Source: JACMQX01 sp044225675 (GTDB taxonomy: Bacteria > Pseudomonadota > Gammaproteobacteria > Burkholderiales > Burkholderiaceae_C). Taken from it: a stretch of DNA of 64,000 nt. Made by a program: the position numbers and the translations under genes. The first letter of the stretch is position 1. The number at the start of each line of letters is the position of its first letter. Positions 1 to 9,900 of the stretch are shown in pieces. The DNA lies in NCBI GenBank assembly GCA_044225675.1, contig JBGAIH010000020.1, positions 29,565 through 93,564 of the forward strand, in the 5' to 3' direction. Under the pieces are notes generated by a model that worked only from the letters and a program-made list of their open reading frames with translations, made no database searches and was not told the origin of the DNA.

Positions 1-2306
1 GCCTTCTCGGCGTCGGTGAGTTCGTCCCACCAGCCGAGCTTCTTGAGCAGCACATGGTCGAACTCGGGGTAGCCAGTCTGGATGTCCGCGCCCACCGAAT
101 GCGAGCCGTCCTCGGCCAGCAGGTTCACGCCCTCACGCTCCACGCCGAAGTTCGCGCGGAAGTTGCCGCCGCCGTCCATCACATGCTTGGAGGTGTCGTA
201 CAGGTTGGGCGAGCCCGGGTGCTTGAGCTGCGGCGTGCCCCAGCACGGCCAGGGCAGGCCGAAGTAGTCGCCGGTCGTGTCGTAGCCCGTTTCCTTGTCC
301 TTGCCGCCCTTGGACTTGAGCGTCCTGACGTCGAACAGGTGCATGTTGCGCATGTGGGCCTTCAGGCGCTCCGGGCTCTGGCCGGTGTAGCCGATGGTCC
401 ACACGCTGCGGTTGATCTCGCGCAGGATGTCCTCGGGCACGGGCTCGTCCATGCCGCCGACCTTCTGCATCTTGTAGTTCTTGACCAGCTCCTTGCCGAA
501 GCCGAGCTTGTCGGCCAGCTGGTACATGATCATGTGGTCGCTGCGGCTTTCCCACAGCGGCTCGATCACCTTCTCGCGCCACTGCAGCGAGCGGTTGGAG
601 GCGGTGCAGGAGCCGCTGGTCTCGAACTGCGTGGCCGCCGGCAGCAGGTAGACCGCGCGGTTCGGGTTGAGGTCCTCGGCCTTGCCGGGCATGGCCGCCA
701 TCGCCGCCGTGGCCGACGGGTAGGGGTCGATCACCACCAGCAGGTCCAGCTTGTCCATGGCCTTCTTCATGTCGAGGCCGCGGGTCTGCGAGTTGGGCGC
801 ATGGCCCCAGAAGAACACGCCGCGCAGGTTGGAGTCCTGGTCGATCAGCTCGTTCTTCTCGAGCACGCCATCGATCCAGCGCGAGACGGTGATGCCGGGC
901 TTGGTCATCATCGCCGGCGCGGAGAAGCGGCTCTTGATCCAGTCGTACTCCACGCCCCAGATCTTGGCGAAGTGGCGCCAGGAGCCTTCGACGATGCCGT
1001 AGTAGCCGGGCAGCGAGTCGGGGTTGGGGCCGACGTCGGTGGCGCCCTGCACGTTGTCATGGCCGCGGAAGATGTTGGCGCCGCCGCCCGACACGCCCAC
1101 GTTGCCCAGCGCCAGCTGCAGGATGCAGGAGGCGCGCACGATCGCGTTGCCGGTGGTGTGCTGCGTCTGGCCCATGCACCACACGATGGTGGAGGGGCGG
1201 TTCAGGGCCATCATCTGCGCGGCCTTGAAGACCGTGGCCTCGGGCACGCCGCAGGCCTCCTCGACCTTGTCGGGCGTCCACTTGGCCATGACCTCGGCCT
1301 TGACCTTCTCCATGCCGTAGACGCGGTCGTTGATGTACTTCTTGTCTTCCCAGCCGTTCTTGAAGATGTGGTACAGCATGCCGAACAGGAACGGAATGTC
1401 CGAGCCCGAGCGGATGCGGATGTACTCGTCGGCCTTGGCGGCGGTGCGCGTGAAGCGCGGGTCCACCACGATCATCTTGCACCCGTTCTCCTTGGAGTGC
1501 AGCATGTGCAGCAGGCTCACCGGGTGGGCCTCGGCGGCGTTGGAGCCGATGTACAACGCGCACTTGCTGTTCTGCATGTCGTTGTACGAATTGGTCATCG
1601 CGCCGTAGCCCCAGGTATTGGCAACGCCGGCCACCGTGGTCGAGTGGCAGATGCGGGCCTGGTGGTCGCAGTTGTTGCTGCCCCAGTAGCTCACGAACTT
1701 GCGCAGCAGGTAGGCCTGCTCGTTGTTGTGCTTGGACGAGCCGACCCAGTAGACCGAGTCGGGTCCGCTGGCCTTGCGCAGGTCCATGAGGCGCGCGCTG
1801 ATCTCGTTGAGCGCGGTGTCCCAGCTGATACGCTCGTACTTGCCGTTGACCAGCTTCATCGGGTAGCGCAGGCGGTATTCGCCATGGCCGTGCTCGCGCA
1901 GCGCCGCGCCCTTGGCGCAGTGGGCGCCGAGGTTGATCGGCGAGTCGAACACCGGCTCCTGGCGCACCCAGACGCCGTTTTCGACCACCGCGTCGACCGC
2001 GCAGCCCACCGAGCAGTGGGTGCAGACGGTGCGCTTGACCTCGATCTTGCCGTCGCCGATGGCTACCGGCTTGCCGTCAGCGGCCTTGGCCTTCTTCACC
2101 AGCACCAGCTGCGAAGCCGCCAGCCCCGCCCCGACCCCGAGGCCCGAGCGGCGCAGGAAGGCGCGGCGGTCCATGGTGGGCAGCGCATGCGACAGGCCGC
2201 GGCGCAGGCTGTAGACGAACGGCGAGGACGACGTGGCGTGTGGGCGTGCGTCGGACGCGCGCGTGGCGGCGCCCGGGGCCGCACCCTGTTTCCTGGTCAG
2301 CAACAT
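1..2306 (-). CDS. fdhA: Periplasmic formate dehydrogenase, catalytic (alpha) subunit, Tat-exported; 3' end cut by window edge
   Basis: Molybdopterin-dependent oxidoreductase that oxidises formate to CO2 on the periplasmic side and passes electrons to an Fe-S beta subunit and a membrane cytochrome b, both expected beyond the left edge. The start at 2306 gives an N-terminus of MLLTRKQ, followed near residues 45-53 by the twin-arginine motif MDRRAFLRR and a hydrophobic stretch. A later Met at 2174 sits directly before the motif. A 4Fe-4S Cys cluster (CTHCSVGC) follows the signal. The metal-ligand position reads QARICHST (Cys near residue 220), so this is a cysteine enzyme and not a selenocysteine one. 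The gene lies 24 nt downstream of the small Tat protein gene and is last in the visible operon. Family assignment is firm; the exact quinone/cytochrome partner is inferred. Confidence 0.93.
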   Translation of the reverse strand, partial: MLLTRKQGAAPGAATRASDARPHATSSSPFVYSLRRGLSHALPTMDRRAFLRRSGLGVGAGLAASQLVLVKKAKAADGKPVAIGDGKIEVKRTVCTHCSVGCAVDAVVENGVWVRQEPVFDSPINLGAHCAKGAALREHGHGEYRLRYPMKLVNGKYERISWDTALNEISARLMDLRKASGPDSVYWVGSSKHNNEQAYLLRKFVSYWGSNNCDHQARICHSTTVAGVANTWGYGAMTNSYNDMQNSKCALYIGSNAAEAHPVSLLHMLHSKENGCKMIVVDPRFTRTAAKADEYIRIRSGSDIPFLFGMLYHIFKNGWEDKKYINDRVYGMEKVKAEVMAKWTPDKVEEACGVPEATVFKAAQMMALNRPSTIVWCMGQTQHTTGNAIVRASCILQLALGNVGVSGGGANIFRGHDNVQGATDVGPNPDSLPGYYGIVEGSWRHFAKIWGVEYDWIKSRFSAPAMMTKPGITVSRWIDGVLEKNELIDQDSNLRGVFFWGHAPNSQTRGLDMKKAMDKLDLLVVIDPYPSATAAMAAMPGKAEDLNPNRAVYLLPAATQFETSGSCTASNRSLQWREKVIEPLWESRSDHMIMYQLADKLGFGKELVKNYKMQKVGGMDEPVPEDILREINRSVWTIGYTGQSPERLKAHMRNMHLFDVRTLKSKGGKDKETGYDTTGDYFGLPWPCWGTPQLKHPGSPNLYDTSKHVMDGGGNFRANFGVEREGVNLLAEDGSHSVGADIQTGYPEFDHVLLKKLGWWDELTDAEK

Positions 2307-2330
2307 GTGGGGGTCTCCGGCAAGGGGGAG

Positions 2331-2540
2331 TCAGACGAGAGTGGTTTTGTAGTAGCGCTTGACGTGTTCCGTCAGGCTGTAGCCGCCGCCTTTTTCCGGC
2401 GGGGCCTTGGGGGCGGCCGCGGCGGGCTGTGCATCGGGTTGCGTGGCCACGAGGCTGGCGGCGGCGGCCACCGCGCCCGCTGCGCCGGCACCGGCAAAGA
2501 GCGTGCGGCGCGACAGGCGGTTGACTGGGGGCTGGCTCAT
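2331..2540 (-). CDS. Small Tat-signal protein of the formate dehydrogenase cluster
   Basis: A 69-residue protein starting MSQPPVNRLSRRTLFAG, with a twin-arginine motif (SRRTLF) and an Ala-rich hydrophobic segment, ending in GGGYSLTEHVKRYYKTTLV. Proteins of this size and layout are found just before fdhA in proteobacterial formate dehydrogenase clusters. They are presumed to be exported with, or act as an assembly partner of, the catalytic subunit; no biochemical role is known to me. The start at 2540 is preceded by a good ribosome binding site (AGGAG about 8 nt upstream). The upstream gap of 205 nt is much longer than elsewhere in the operon, so this gene and fdhA may have their own promoter. 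Confidence 0.85.
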   Translation of the reverse strand: MSQPPVNRLSRRTLFAGAGAAGAVAAAASLVATQPDAQPAAAAPKAPPEKGGGYSLTEHVKRYYKTTLV

Positions 2541-2658
2541 GGCTTGCTCTCCTGTTGGACTTCGTTCGCTAGGAACTGGTTTGCATACGTTCAACCGACT
2601 GTAGCGGTCGCCCCCCACGCGCGCAAGTGGTGCATGCGCGCATGAGGGCCTCATTCGC

Positions 2659-2673
2659 TGCTGCACTGCAGCA
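2659..2673. promoter_or_regulatory. 15-bp near-perfect palindrome in the gap before the Tat protein gene
   Basis: TGCTGCA, one base, TGCAGCA. It lies in the 205-nt non-coding gap between the TorD-like gene and the small Tat gene, about 120-135 nt upstream of the latter's start. A second palindrome, CATGCGCGCATG, sits at 2633-2644. Either could be a regulator site for a secondary promoter driving the Tat gene and fdhA. This rests on symmetry alone. Confidence 0.25.
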
Positions 2674-2745
2674 CATACGAAACCATTGGATTAACCCGGC
2701 TGCAAGGCCCGCGTAAGCATTGCCGCCAACGCGACAGAGCGGGCC

Positions 2746-3405
2746 TCAGTCGAGCATGTCGAAGCCCTGCGACTCCACGCTGAAGAAGGCCGCCGCGAAC
2801 TCCGCCAACCGCGCATGAAAGCGCGCCGCCGGGTGGGCGCCGATGGCCTCGCACAGGCGGCCGGCCCAGGGCATGATCTGCTCGCCGAAGAAGGCCTTCT
2901 GCTGCGTGAGGTTCGAGACCGTGACGTCGTCGCCGGCGATCAGGTAGCGCATGACCTCGCACAGGTAGGCGATGTGGTCCTCGGTCTCGGGCATGGCCTC
3001 GCTGCGGGCCAGGCCCAGCCGGGCCAGCTCGGCGCGCAGCCGGGCCAGCGGCTTTTCATTGAGGAAGCCCGCGAGGTAGTGCGAGGCAAACAGATAGACC
3101 TCGGGCTTGCCGACGCCGCCGAACAGCGCGTCGTACTCAGCCCGGATGGCCTCGTCCGGCAGCGCGCGGGCGGCGCCGACGAGCGCGCGCCAGGGCTCCT
3201 CCAGAAAACCGCCGGCCGCCGGCGCCTCGGTCGGCGCGACGCGGATCTGCGCCAGCAGCGCGGCGTCCGGCGCCGCATAGAACAGTCGGCCCAGGAGGCC
3301 ATAGATTTCGGCGCGCGCGGTCTCCTCGTCGAGTCCGGGCGAGGTCGCCAGCGTGGCCTCGGCTGCAGAGCCTGCAGCGGCTGCGGGATGCGATGGGGTG
3401 CTCAT
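2746..3405 (-). CDS. TorD/DmsD-family molybdoenzyme maturation chaperone
   Basis: A cytoplasmic chaperone of 219 residues, expected to bind the Tat signal or apo-form of the formate dehydrogenase catalytic subunit until cofactor is inserted. After a variable Ala/Pro-rich start, the sequence carries family features: an early ARAEIYGLLGRLFY helix, YDALFGG in the middle, and the E-x-x-D-H-I-A-Y-L-C-E-V-M-R-Y segment (PETEDHIAYLCEVM). Its ATG at 3405 overlaps the stop of the ferredoxin gene (ATGA), implying translational coupling. Length is normal for the family. Confidence 0.88.
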   Translation of the reverse strand: MSTPSHPAAAAGSAAEATLATSPGLDEETARAEIYGLLGRLFYAAPDAALLAQIRVAPTEAPAAGGFLEEPWRALVGAARALPDEAIRAEYDALFGGVGKPEVYLFASHYLAGFLNEKPLARLRAELARLGLARSEAMPETEDHIAYLCEVMRYLIAGDDVTVSNLTQQKAFFGEQIMPWAGRLCEAIGAHPAARFHARLAEFAAAFFSVESQGFDMLD

Positions 3406-5534
3406 AGGTCGGTGATCTTCGTTTCGTCCTGCGCCGAGTAGATGTCGATGACGCGGCAGTCGCCGCACATCTTGAGCCGCTCGAGCGCCGCCCCCTGGAA
3501 CATCGCATGCCCGGCCAGCTTGCCGAGCATCGCCTCGATGGCCTTGAGCGTGCCGAAGGGCTTGCCGCAGCGCACGCAGGCATACGGCTGCGTCTCGTTG
3601 AGCACGCGCGGCTCCTTGCGCTCGGGCGTGAGCAGCAGGCGCGGCACCAGCGCGATCGCATCCTCCGGGCAGGTGGTGGCGCACAGGCCGCACTGCACGC
3701 AGTTCTTCTCGATGAAGCGCAACTGAGGCAGCTGCGGGTTGTCCTGCAGCGCCGCCGCCGGACAGGCGCTCACGCAGCTCAGGCACAGCGTGCAGGCCGA
3801 CTTGTCCACCGTGATGGCGCCGAAGGGCGAGCCGGCGGCCGGCAGCGCGATGGCCTCGGCCGCAGCCGCAAGCCCGGCCGCTCCGCCGGCGCCGGAGCGA
3901 GCCTGCGGCGCGTGCGACAGCAGGTGGTCGAGCGCAAGGTCGAGCGTGCCGCGCTTGTCCGCCGTCACGGCGAAGCGGGCCCGCGCGGCCGGCCCCGCCG
4001 TGCGGCGGCCCGCCAGCGCCTGCAGGCCAGCGTCGAGCGCAGCCGCATCCGGTGCGCGCAGCAGCTCGAAGTGGCCGCTGCCATAGCCCAGGCCGCTGAG
4101 GATCGCGCCGGCCACGTCCATCTGCGCCTGCAGGCCGTCGAGGTACTGGGGCGCCTCCTCGTCGGTCACCAGCACCGCCACCTTGGCCGCGCCGAAGGCG
4201 ATGGCGCTGAGCCAGAGGTCGACCCCGACGCTTGCGGTATGCCACAGGGCCAACGGAATCACGCTGGCCGGAACGCCGTGCGCGCGGCCCAGCCGGGCAT
4301 CGCGGCCGAGCTGCTCCACCCGGCGCCGGCCCGCCTCCTGGCTGTGCAGCAGCAGCGTGGCGCCCTCGCCGCCGGCGGCCGCATAGGTCGACAGCAGTGT
4401 GCGCAGCCGGGCGCCCTGTTCGCTGGCACGCGGATAGGCATAGCCCAGCGCGCCGGTCGGACAGACCGTGGTGCAGGCGCCGCAGCCCACGCACAGATTC
4501 GGATTCACCTGGATCTGCTGGCGCGACCTGTCGCTGCTGATGGCCTCGGCCGAGCAGATGTCGATGCAGGCGCGGCAGCCCACCGTCTCGTTGCGGCTGT
4601 GGGCGCACAGCTTCTGGCGGTAGCTGAAGAACTTCGGCTTCTCGAATTCGCCGACCAGTTCCCGCAGCCGCAGCAGCGTCTGCAGCGCCTCGGCGCCGGC
4701 CGACCCGCCTGGCAAATGGAAGTAGCCCTGCGGCGGCGCATGGCGTGTGAAGGCGGGCGCCGCGCGCAGGTCGAGCACGAGGTCGAAACGCTCGGTCTGC
4801 GCCTCGGGCTCGCGCGCGAAGTCGATCGCGCCGGCCACGCCGCAGGCCTTCACGCAGGCGCGGTGGCCGGTGCAGGCATCCATGTCGATCTGCCAGTCGA
4901 GGCCGATGGCCTGCTCGGGACAGGCGGCGATGCAGGCATTGCAGCGGGTGCACAGGTCGAGGTCGATCGGGTTGTCGGGCGACCAGCGCAGCTCGAAGGC
5001 GCCAAGCCAGCCGGTGAGCGCGTCGATGCGTCCACCGATCACGGGCCAGCGCCGCTCCTGCCCGGCGCCGGCACCTGCGCCCTGGGTGAACAGCACGGCA
5101 TCGAGGCCCTCGCCCAGCAGCGCGGCGGCGCGCTCGGCCTCGTCCAGCCGGCCGATCACGAGCACGCGGCCCGCGCTTTTGTACGTGACCGTGGGCACGG
5201 GCTCCGGCTCGGGCAGGTGGGCGGCCGCCAGCAGCGCGGCGATCTTGGGGCCGGCCTGCGACGCGTCACGGCTCCAGCCGCCGGTCTCGCGGATGTTCAC
5301 GAAGCGGATCGGGGCCACCGCGCCTTCGGTCTGCTGCGCCAGGTCGGCGAACAGGCGCTGCTCCTGGGTGCAGGCGACGACGACTTCGTCCGCGCCGGCC
5401 AGGGCCTGCTGGAAGGCACCGGCCTCACGCCGGCACAGGGTGGAATGAAGGGTCAGCTTCTCATGCAGCGCCGCGCCCAGGGCCTGGGGCTTGAGCGGCA
5501 TCGTCTGGTTGCAGTCGCAGATCAGTGTGGGCAT
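3402..5534 (-). CDS. Multi-cluster 4Fe-4S ferredoxin of the formate dehydrogenase cluster
   Basis: A 710-residue iron-sulfur protein seen in many proteobacterial formate dehydrogenase clusters. The role is unproven; electron transfer or enzyme maturation is likely. The chosen start MPTLICDCNQTMPL at 5534 is the conserved N-terminus of the family, although the frame is open further upstream. Cys-rich motifs run along the protein: CTRCNACIAACP, CRACIDICSAEA, CVGCGACTTVCP, CTLCLSCVSACP and CVQCGLCATTCP, followed by CVRCGKPFG and CGDCRVIDIY near the C-terminus. At least five 4Fe-4S sites are implied. The 5' end overlaps the DUF3306 gene by 74 nt. Confidence 0.9.
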   Translation of the reverse strand: MPTLICDCNQTMPLKPQALGAALHEKLTLHSTLCRREAGAFQQALAGADEVVVACTQEQRLFADLAQQTEGAVAPIRFVNIRETGGWSRDASQAGPKIAALLAAAHLPEPEPVPTVTYKSAGRVLVIGRLDEAERAAALLGEGLDAVLFTQGAGAGAGQERRWPVIGGRIDALTGWLGAFELRWSPDNPIDLDLCTRCNACIAACPEQAIGLDWQIDMDACTGHRACVKACGVAGAIDFAREPEAQTERFDLVLDLRAAPAFTRHAPPQGYFHLPGGSAGAEALQTLLRLRELVGEFEKPKFFSYRQKLCAHSRNETVGCRACIDICSAEAISSDRSRQQIQVNPNLCVGCGACTTVCPTGALGYAYPRASEQGARLRTLLSTYAAAGGEGATLLLHSQEAGRRRVEQLGRDARLGRAHGVPASVIPLALWHTASVGVDLWLSAIAFGAAKVAVLVTDEEAPQYLDGLQAQMDVAGAILSGLGYGSGHFELLRAPDAAALDAGLQALAGRRTAGPAARARFAVTADKRGTLDLALDHLLSHAPQARSGAGGAAGLAAAAEAIALPAAGSPFGAITVDKSACTLCLSCVSACPAAALQDNPQLPQLRFIEKNCVQCGLCATTCPEDAIALVPRLLLTPERKEPRVLNETQPYACVRCGKPFGTLKAIEAMLGKLAGHAMFQGAALERLKMCGDCRVIDIYSAQDETKITDL

Positions 5535-6288
5535 CTTGGTCCTGGCTGGCCCGCCCGGCGGGTGGCGAGGCGGGCTGGCTGCCGTGGGCAGGGGCCGGAA
5601 GGTTCTCCGGCGTTGCATGGGACTGTGCCACAGCCTCGGCGGGCTCACCATCCGCGTCATCCCCAAGGGAGCGCTGCGTCGGGTCTTTGTCGGCGGCGGC
5701 TTCGTTCTCGGCGCTCCTGGCGTCCCTGACGGCGACCGTGGAGGCGTCCTTGGCGGCGTCCTCGTCGTCGAACAGGCCGAGCATGCGCGCGCCGTTCATC
5801 TGGCGCAGCATGGCCGCAGGGATCGGGTCCGGCAGGCTGTAGTCGTCGATGTAGGTGTCGAGCCGGTCCATCACGTTGAAGTGCGGGTCGGAAAAGAGCT
5901 TGCGCATTGCGGCGTTCTTGACTTCGGGCGCCACGTTGCGCGCCATGAAGGGCCGGAAGTCGGCGTCGCGGCCGAGCGCGTGCGCGTCGACCAGGGTCGG
6001 CGGCGGCGGCTCAGGCAAGGGCTCGGCGGTCTGCACGGCGACATGCCCGGCGGCAGATTCACCGCGTGGCCCGGACGGCGAAGCCGCGCCAGTGACCGGG
6101 CGCGCGGGCGCTGCGGTCGCCACGCCGGCGACGAAACGCGAAGAGGCCCCCGGCGAGGAGGCGCCAGGCGACGATGCAGGGGCAGGCGCTGATGCGGGTG
6201 CCGGCACCTCGGCGGACTCATCCGGCGGCCGTCCGTCGCGCGCGTCGAGCTTGCGGCGCGACCAGCGGCCCAGGAAGCCGTCAGCCAT
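5461..6288 (-). CDS. DUF3306 domain protein
   Basis: A 275-residue protein of unknown function, characteristic of formate dehydrogenase clusters. The N-terminus MADGFLGRWSRRKLDAR is a family hallmark and fixes the start at 6288; another in-frame ATG lies 15 nt upstream. A Pro/Ala/Ser-rich linker (about residues 25-95) leads to the conserved core (FRPFMARNVAPEVKNAAMRKLF, then MDRLDTYIDDYSLPDPIP) and an acidic, low-complexity tail. The start overlaps the DUF3305 stop by 8 nt, and the tail overlaps the next gene by 74 nt, so the last 25 or so residues may be a read-on extension. Confidence 0.85.
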   Translation of the reverse strand: MADGFLGRWSRRKLDARDGRPPDESAEVPAPASAPAPASSPGASSPGASSRFVAGVATAAPARPVTGAASPSGPRGESAAGHVAVQTAEPLPEPPPPTLVDAHALGRDADFRPFMARNVAPEVKNAAMRKLFSDPHFNVMDRLDTYIDDYSLPDPIPAAMLRQMNGARMLGLFDDEDAAKDASTVAVRDARSAENEAAADKDPTQRSLGDDADGEPAEAVAQSHATPENLPAPAHGSQPASPPAGRASQDQDAHTDLRLQPDDAAQAPGPGRGAA

Positions 6289-6859
6289 GGCCGCCTCCGC
6301 CAAACTTCTTCTCGGTCGTCACCGAGGCCGGGTTGCCGAAGCGGTCCTGCAGGCCCTTGAAGCTCTCAGGGCGCTTGCGCCGCTTCAGCTCCAGCACATG
6401 GTGCTCATCGGCAAAGGCCTGCAGCCACTCGATGACATGCGCCGGCGCGGGCGCCTGCTCAACCGTTTCCTGTGCATCGAGCCAGCGGCCCGCATCGTGA
6501 TAGCTCAGCGACACCATGGTCGGCCGGGCAATCGGCTCGGCGTCCACCGTGGGCTCGTCCTCCATGCGCCAGAGCACGAACCAGCAGGGCGCGGGCGTGG
6601 TGAGGTTCAGGTAGTAGCCCTCACCGTCGTCGCGAAACAGCTCGACCGTGAAGCCCGGGTGCAGCCAGCGCTCCTCGTCCTCGCTCTTGAACAGCAGGCG
6701 CGCCTCGGTGCCGAAGGACTCCTCCTGCGGCACCACGTCCACCAGAATCCAGCGCCAGGGCTGCCAGCGGTTGGCAATGCGCTCGCGCCGCATGATGACG
6801 GCAACTTCGATACTGGGGCGGATGCTGGTGCGTCGTGTCACGGATCCACTGTAGCCCAT
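6281..6859 (-). CDS. DUF3305 domain protein
   Basis: First gene of the visible formate dehydrogenase operon, 192 residues from the chosen start MGYSGSVTRRTS (6859); another Met lies 24 nt upstream. The core I-E-V-A-V-I-M-R-R-E-R-I-A-N-R-W-Q-P-W-R-W and the later HPGFTVELFRDDGEGYYLNL and PAPCWFVLWRMEDE match DUF3305, a family found almost only beside DUF3306 and the cluster ferredoxin. Function unknown; a role in assembling or supporting the enzyme is inferred from synteny. Confidence 0.85.
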   Translation of the reverse strand: MGYSGSVTRRTSIRPSIEVAVIMRRERIANRWQPWRWILVDVVPQEESFGTEARLLFKSEDEERWLHPGFTVELFRDDGEGYYLNLTTPAPCWFVLWRMEDEPTVDAEPIARPTMVSLSYHDAGRWLDAQETVEQAPAPAHVIEWLQAFADEHHVLELKRRKRPESFKGLQDRFGNPASVTTEKKFGGGGHG

Positions 6860-6993
6860 ACGCCGCGCGAACCGCAATCGCATCCGTGGTCACGGCCACC
6901 AAGCCACCGACCCATACCTTGGTTCAATAGGTTGCGCGGCCCTGCAAACATAAGCTTGCGGGTCATTCAATCCTGCCCCAGAGCCCACGAATC
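6860..6993. promoter_or_regulatory. Divergent promoter region between the formate dehydrogenase operon and the 1010-residue gene
   Basis: A 134-nt non-coding gap separating oppositely directed genes, so it must carry promoters both ways unless the operon starts within DUF3305. I see no convincing -10/-35 pair. I also see no plant-inducible-promoter-like paired TTCGC boxes, which would have suggested control by a type III secretion regulator. Confidence 0.4.
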
Positions 6994-9900
6994 ATGCTCA
7001 GCACATTGCGCCACCACACCACCATCAGCCTACCCCAAGCCACCCAGCTGGCGCCATCCTCGTCAACCACGTCCGCCACCGACCCCGGCACCCACGGTGA
7101 AACCCGATCGGGCAGGTCCGTGGAAGTGCTGCCGAGCCAGGAGCCCAAAGCAAGGAGCGCCCACGCCCCATCCGGCGAAAAGGACAAGATTCGGCCACTG
7201 TCCGATCGAAGCGTGCAGGCGAAACACGATGGATCGACAGACCCTGTGCCGCTGCCCATGGACACCAAGGAGACAATTCGCGCCAGGCCGATCGATACGA
7301 CGCCGGAGCCCACGCTGCGCGGCACATCACGCCTTCTTGAAAGGGTCCGCGACAGCAAGGAGTCCGTTGACGTCGATCTCCAGCGCGACCATCTGGTCAT
7401 GGTCGGCGGCCAGTACCTCTTGCACCTGGACTGCGAACCCGGTGACTTCCCCTTGGCCTTGCGAAGCGACGAGTACGACCTTGATACCTGCAAGGCCATC
7501 GCGCGGGAACTGGGCGCTCGCCTGGTCCCGGGCGATGACCCGGAAAAGCCCGTCGCCCACTATCTCATCGACCGCGCCTGCCCCACCTCGATTACAAGCA
7601 CGCGCCTGTTCAATCTCGAATTCCAGGACAAGGTCAGGGACGGAGAGCCAATCATTCTGAAAAACGGTCAGGTCCTGTTCGCGGACGGGGAAAGCTTGGT
7701 CGCGGATCCGGAACTTGTGCCGCCCAGAAAACTGTCTGATGGGAAGCTTCTTCGTACATTGATTCTACGGGGCCACTATGATTATCGCATCGACCATCAT
7801 GGCGTTGACGACCCAGGCATCATCGTCTCGCCTATGCAGATGCCCCGGCATATTTTGATGGGGAGAGAACGCGAAACGTCCGAATCTGACGTTCATCGGC
7901 CCATCTGGAGGATTGGCGAGGACCCTGAGTTCATCGAACCCAGTTCGCTGACATCAGATAGGGAGAAGATGAAAGAATTAGCCAAAAAAACTTCGCGCGG
8001 TGAAAATCGCCTGGGGGCCAAGGGGTTCGCACTCCCGAAGCCAATTTGGGTCACTTCCGCATTCCCCAGCCATTCCATGGACGATCAGTACGACATCCAC
8101 TTAACCATGGTTCAGGGACCCGATAGCCCCGCTCTCACCCATATAGAGATGGAAAAAATCGATCAGGTTGCGCTCGTGCCATCGATCCACTTGCACCGCT
8201 TTCTCCGCCTCGGCAATCCTCTGATCATTGGAAAAGATGTGATTGGATACTGGATGGGTCCATATACGAACTACTGGAACTCTTTTCGACACATCGCCAT
8301 CCCCATGCTTTCGATGGTTCAACAGCACATCAAAATTTCAGACATTGAAGATTCTGTTGTAGTCATCATGGCATCCGATGAATATGCGCGAGGTATTCCC
8401 AGCGTGCTGCTGCGCATGAAAATCGAAAGCGCGTCGGGCGATGATGTTGGCGCAAGCCTCTACATTCTTGACGCAAGCAATAATCAGTTGGATGGCGCAT
8501 TGAATGTTCCAATTGCAGCCAAAAACAAAAAAAAAGGTGCCGCCAATTTGTATGCGGTTCGACCACAATTGATCCGCGCCACTCTTGCCCGCCCGGATGA
8601 CAAAAAAGATTCTCGAGCAGGTCTGTCGCAAATGGGTCACCACTGCACGGACCCTTGGCATGACCCCAAGGTCCACCTCGCATACGAGATCCTTTCTGTA
8701 TACGACAGTACGACGACGCTGGCGCTGCATGACCTTGCGGATTCAATGAGAACTATTGTTGATGAAGCCGTCGCGGCGCTGCTGGACGCCGGGGATGATT
8801 TCTCGTGCAGCGAAGCTGAGCAGCACGATCTTCTTTCCACGTTGGACAACTATGTGCAAATCCGCCAGGCTCTGCACGCAGTCAGGATGGAGCACGTTAA
8901 AGCACTGAAAGCCCGCATTGTGGAAGCGAGGTCGCTAACGAGCGAAGACCCCTCCGTCACCACAAACATTGCGAAGGAAGCGACGCATCTGTGCGAGCAG
9001 CACGATCTTGTAGCAAAGGAGCAGCAACGTGAGCTTGACAGTCTGCGAAAAAAAATCAAATCGGCGCTACACGGATGCCAAAGCGATGCAACCCGCAGCC
9101 TTCTTAAAATGGCCGTGACAACATTCCAACAGTCGGCAGCCGCGCAGCGCGGAGACATTCGCCAGATGTCGATTGCGGCCATGGAAAAACTTGCTCCGCG
9201 CATGGGCATGGCGACAGCCCGTACGTCACCTGCCGTGATCTCCATCGCACTGAAAGAAGGTATGCCCAAGAGTCGCCGCGAAGTAGACACTTCGGTGGTT
9301 TCAATATTGCCTCCCACTGCGTCCACGCCATACTCCTTGTCCGCTCAAGCCTTCCAGGACCTGATGGCACAAAAGATTCAAGAACTGACCCTCCAGAAGA
9401 AGCTGGAGCCAAAGGAACCATTGCCGCCTGCGCGCGTCCAGCGCGAAACCAAGCGCCACTCCACCGGGCCCGCGCCCCGCACCAGCGTTGCGCAACCCAT
9501 CAAGCAACCCCTTCCCAAGCCGGCCACCGCGTCCACGCCAGTGACTGTGTCCACGCCGGTGACCGCTCCCGAGCCCCCCAAGCCCACACGGGAAGAAGAG
9601 CAAGCCGCCAAGCTGCAGCGCCATCTGGACAAGCAGATCGAACGCGGCTCCGGCCTGTCCTCCAGCCAGGGCAGCTCGGGCGACAGCGCCTCAGGCAGCG
9701 CAAGTGCCAGCCGCTCGCCCTGGCATGTGAGCCTTGCCTCCTCCGGCGCCAGCGCGGGCTCGGCGCCGCTATCGGCCTCGGCCTCTGTCTCGAGCATCAC
9801 GCCCGCCCAAAAAACCAAGGCGCTTCAGACACCGCTCAAGCGCTTTCGCGACGCCATCCGGGTCATGCAGGACCTGGGTCTGACACTCACGCGGATCAAG

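Noticed and set aside
1640..1660. Selenocysteine site in the formate dehydrogenase
   Set aside because: The codon at the metal-ligand position is TGC, not TGA, so no recoding is needed.
54..2645. 863-codon plus-strand open frame over the formate dehydrogenase gene
   Set aside because: Composition is Ala/Val/His/Arg-rich shadow translation; the opposite strand encodes a complete Tat signal and molybdoenzyme motifs.
6860..6993. Type III secretion regulator box upstream of the HicA-tailed protein
   Set aside because: Looked for paired TTCGC-type boxes at the usual spacing and found none; the effector idea rests on protein features only.
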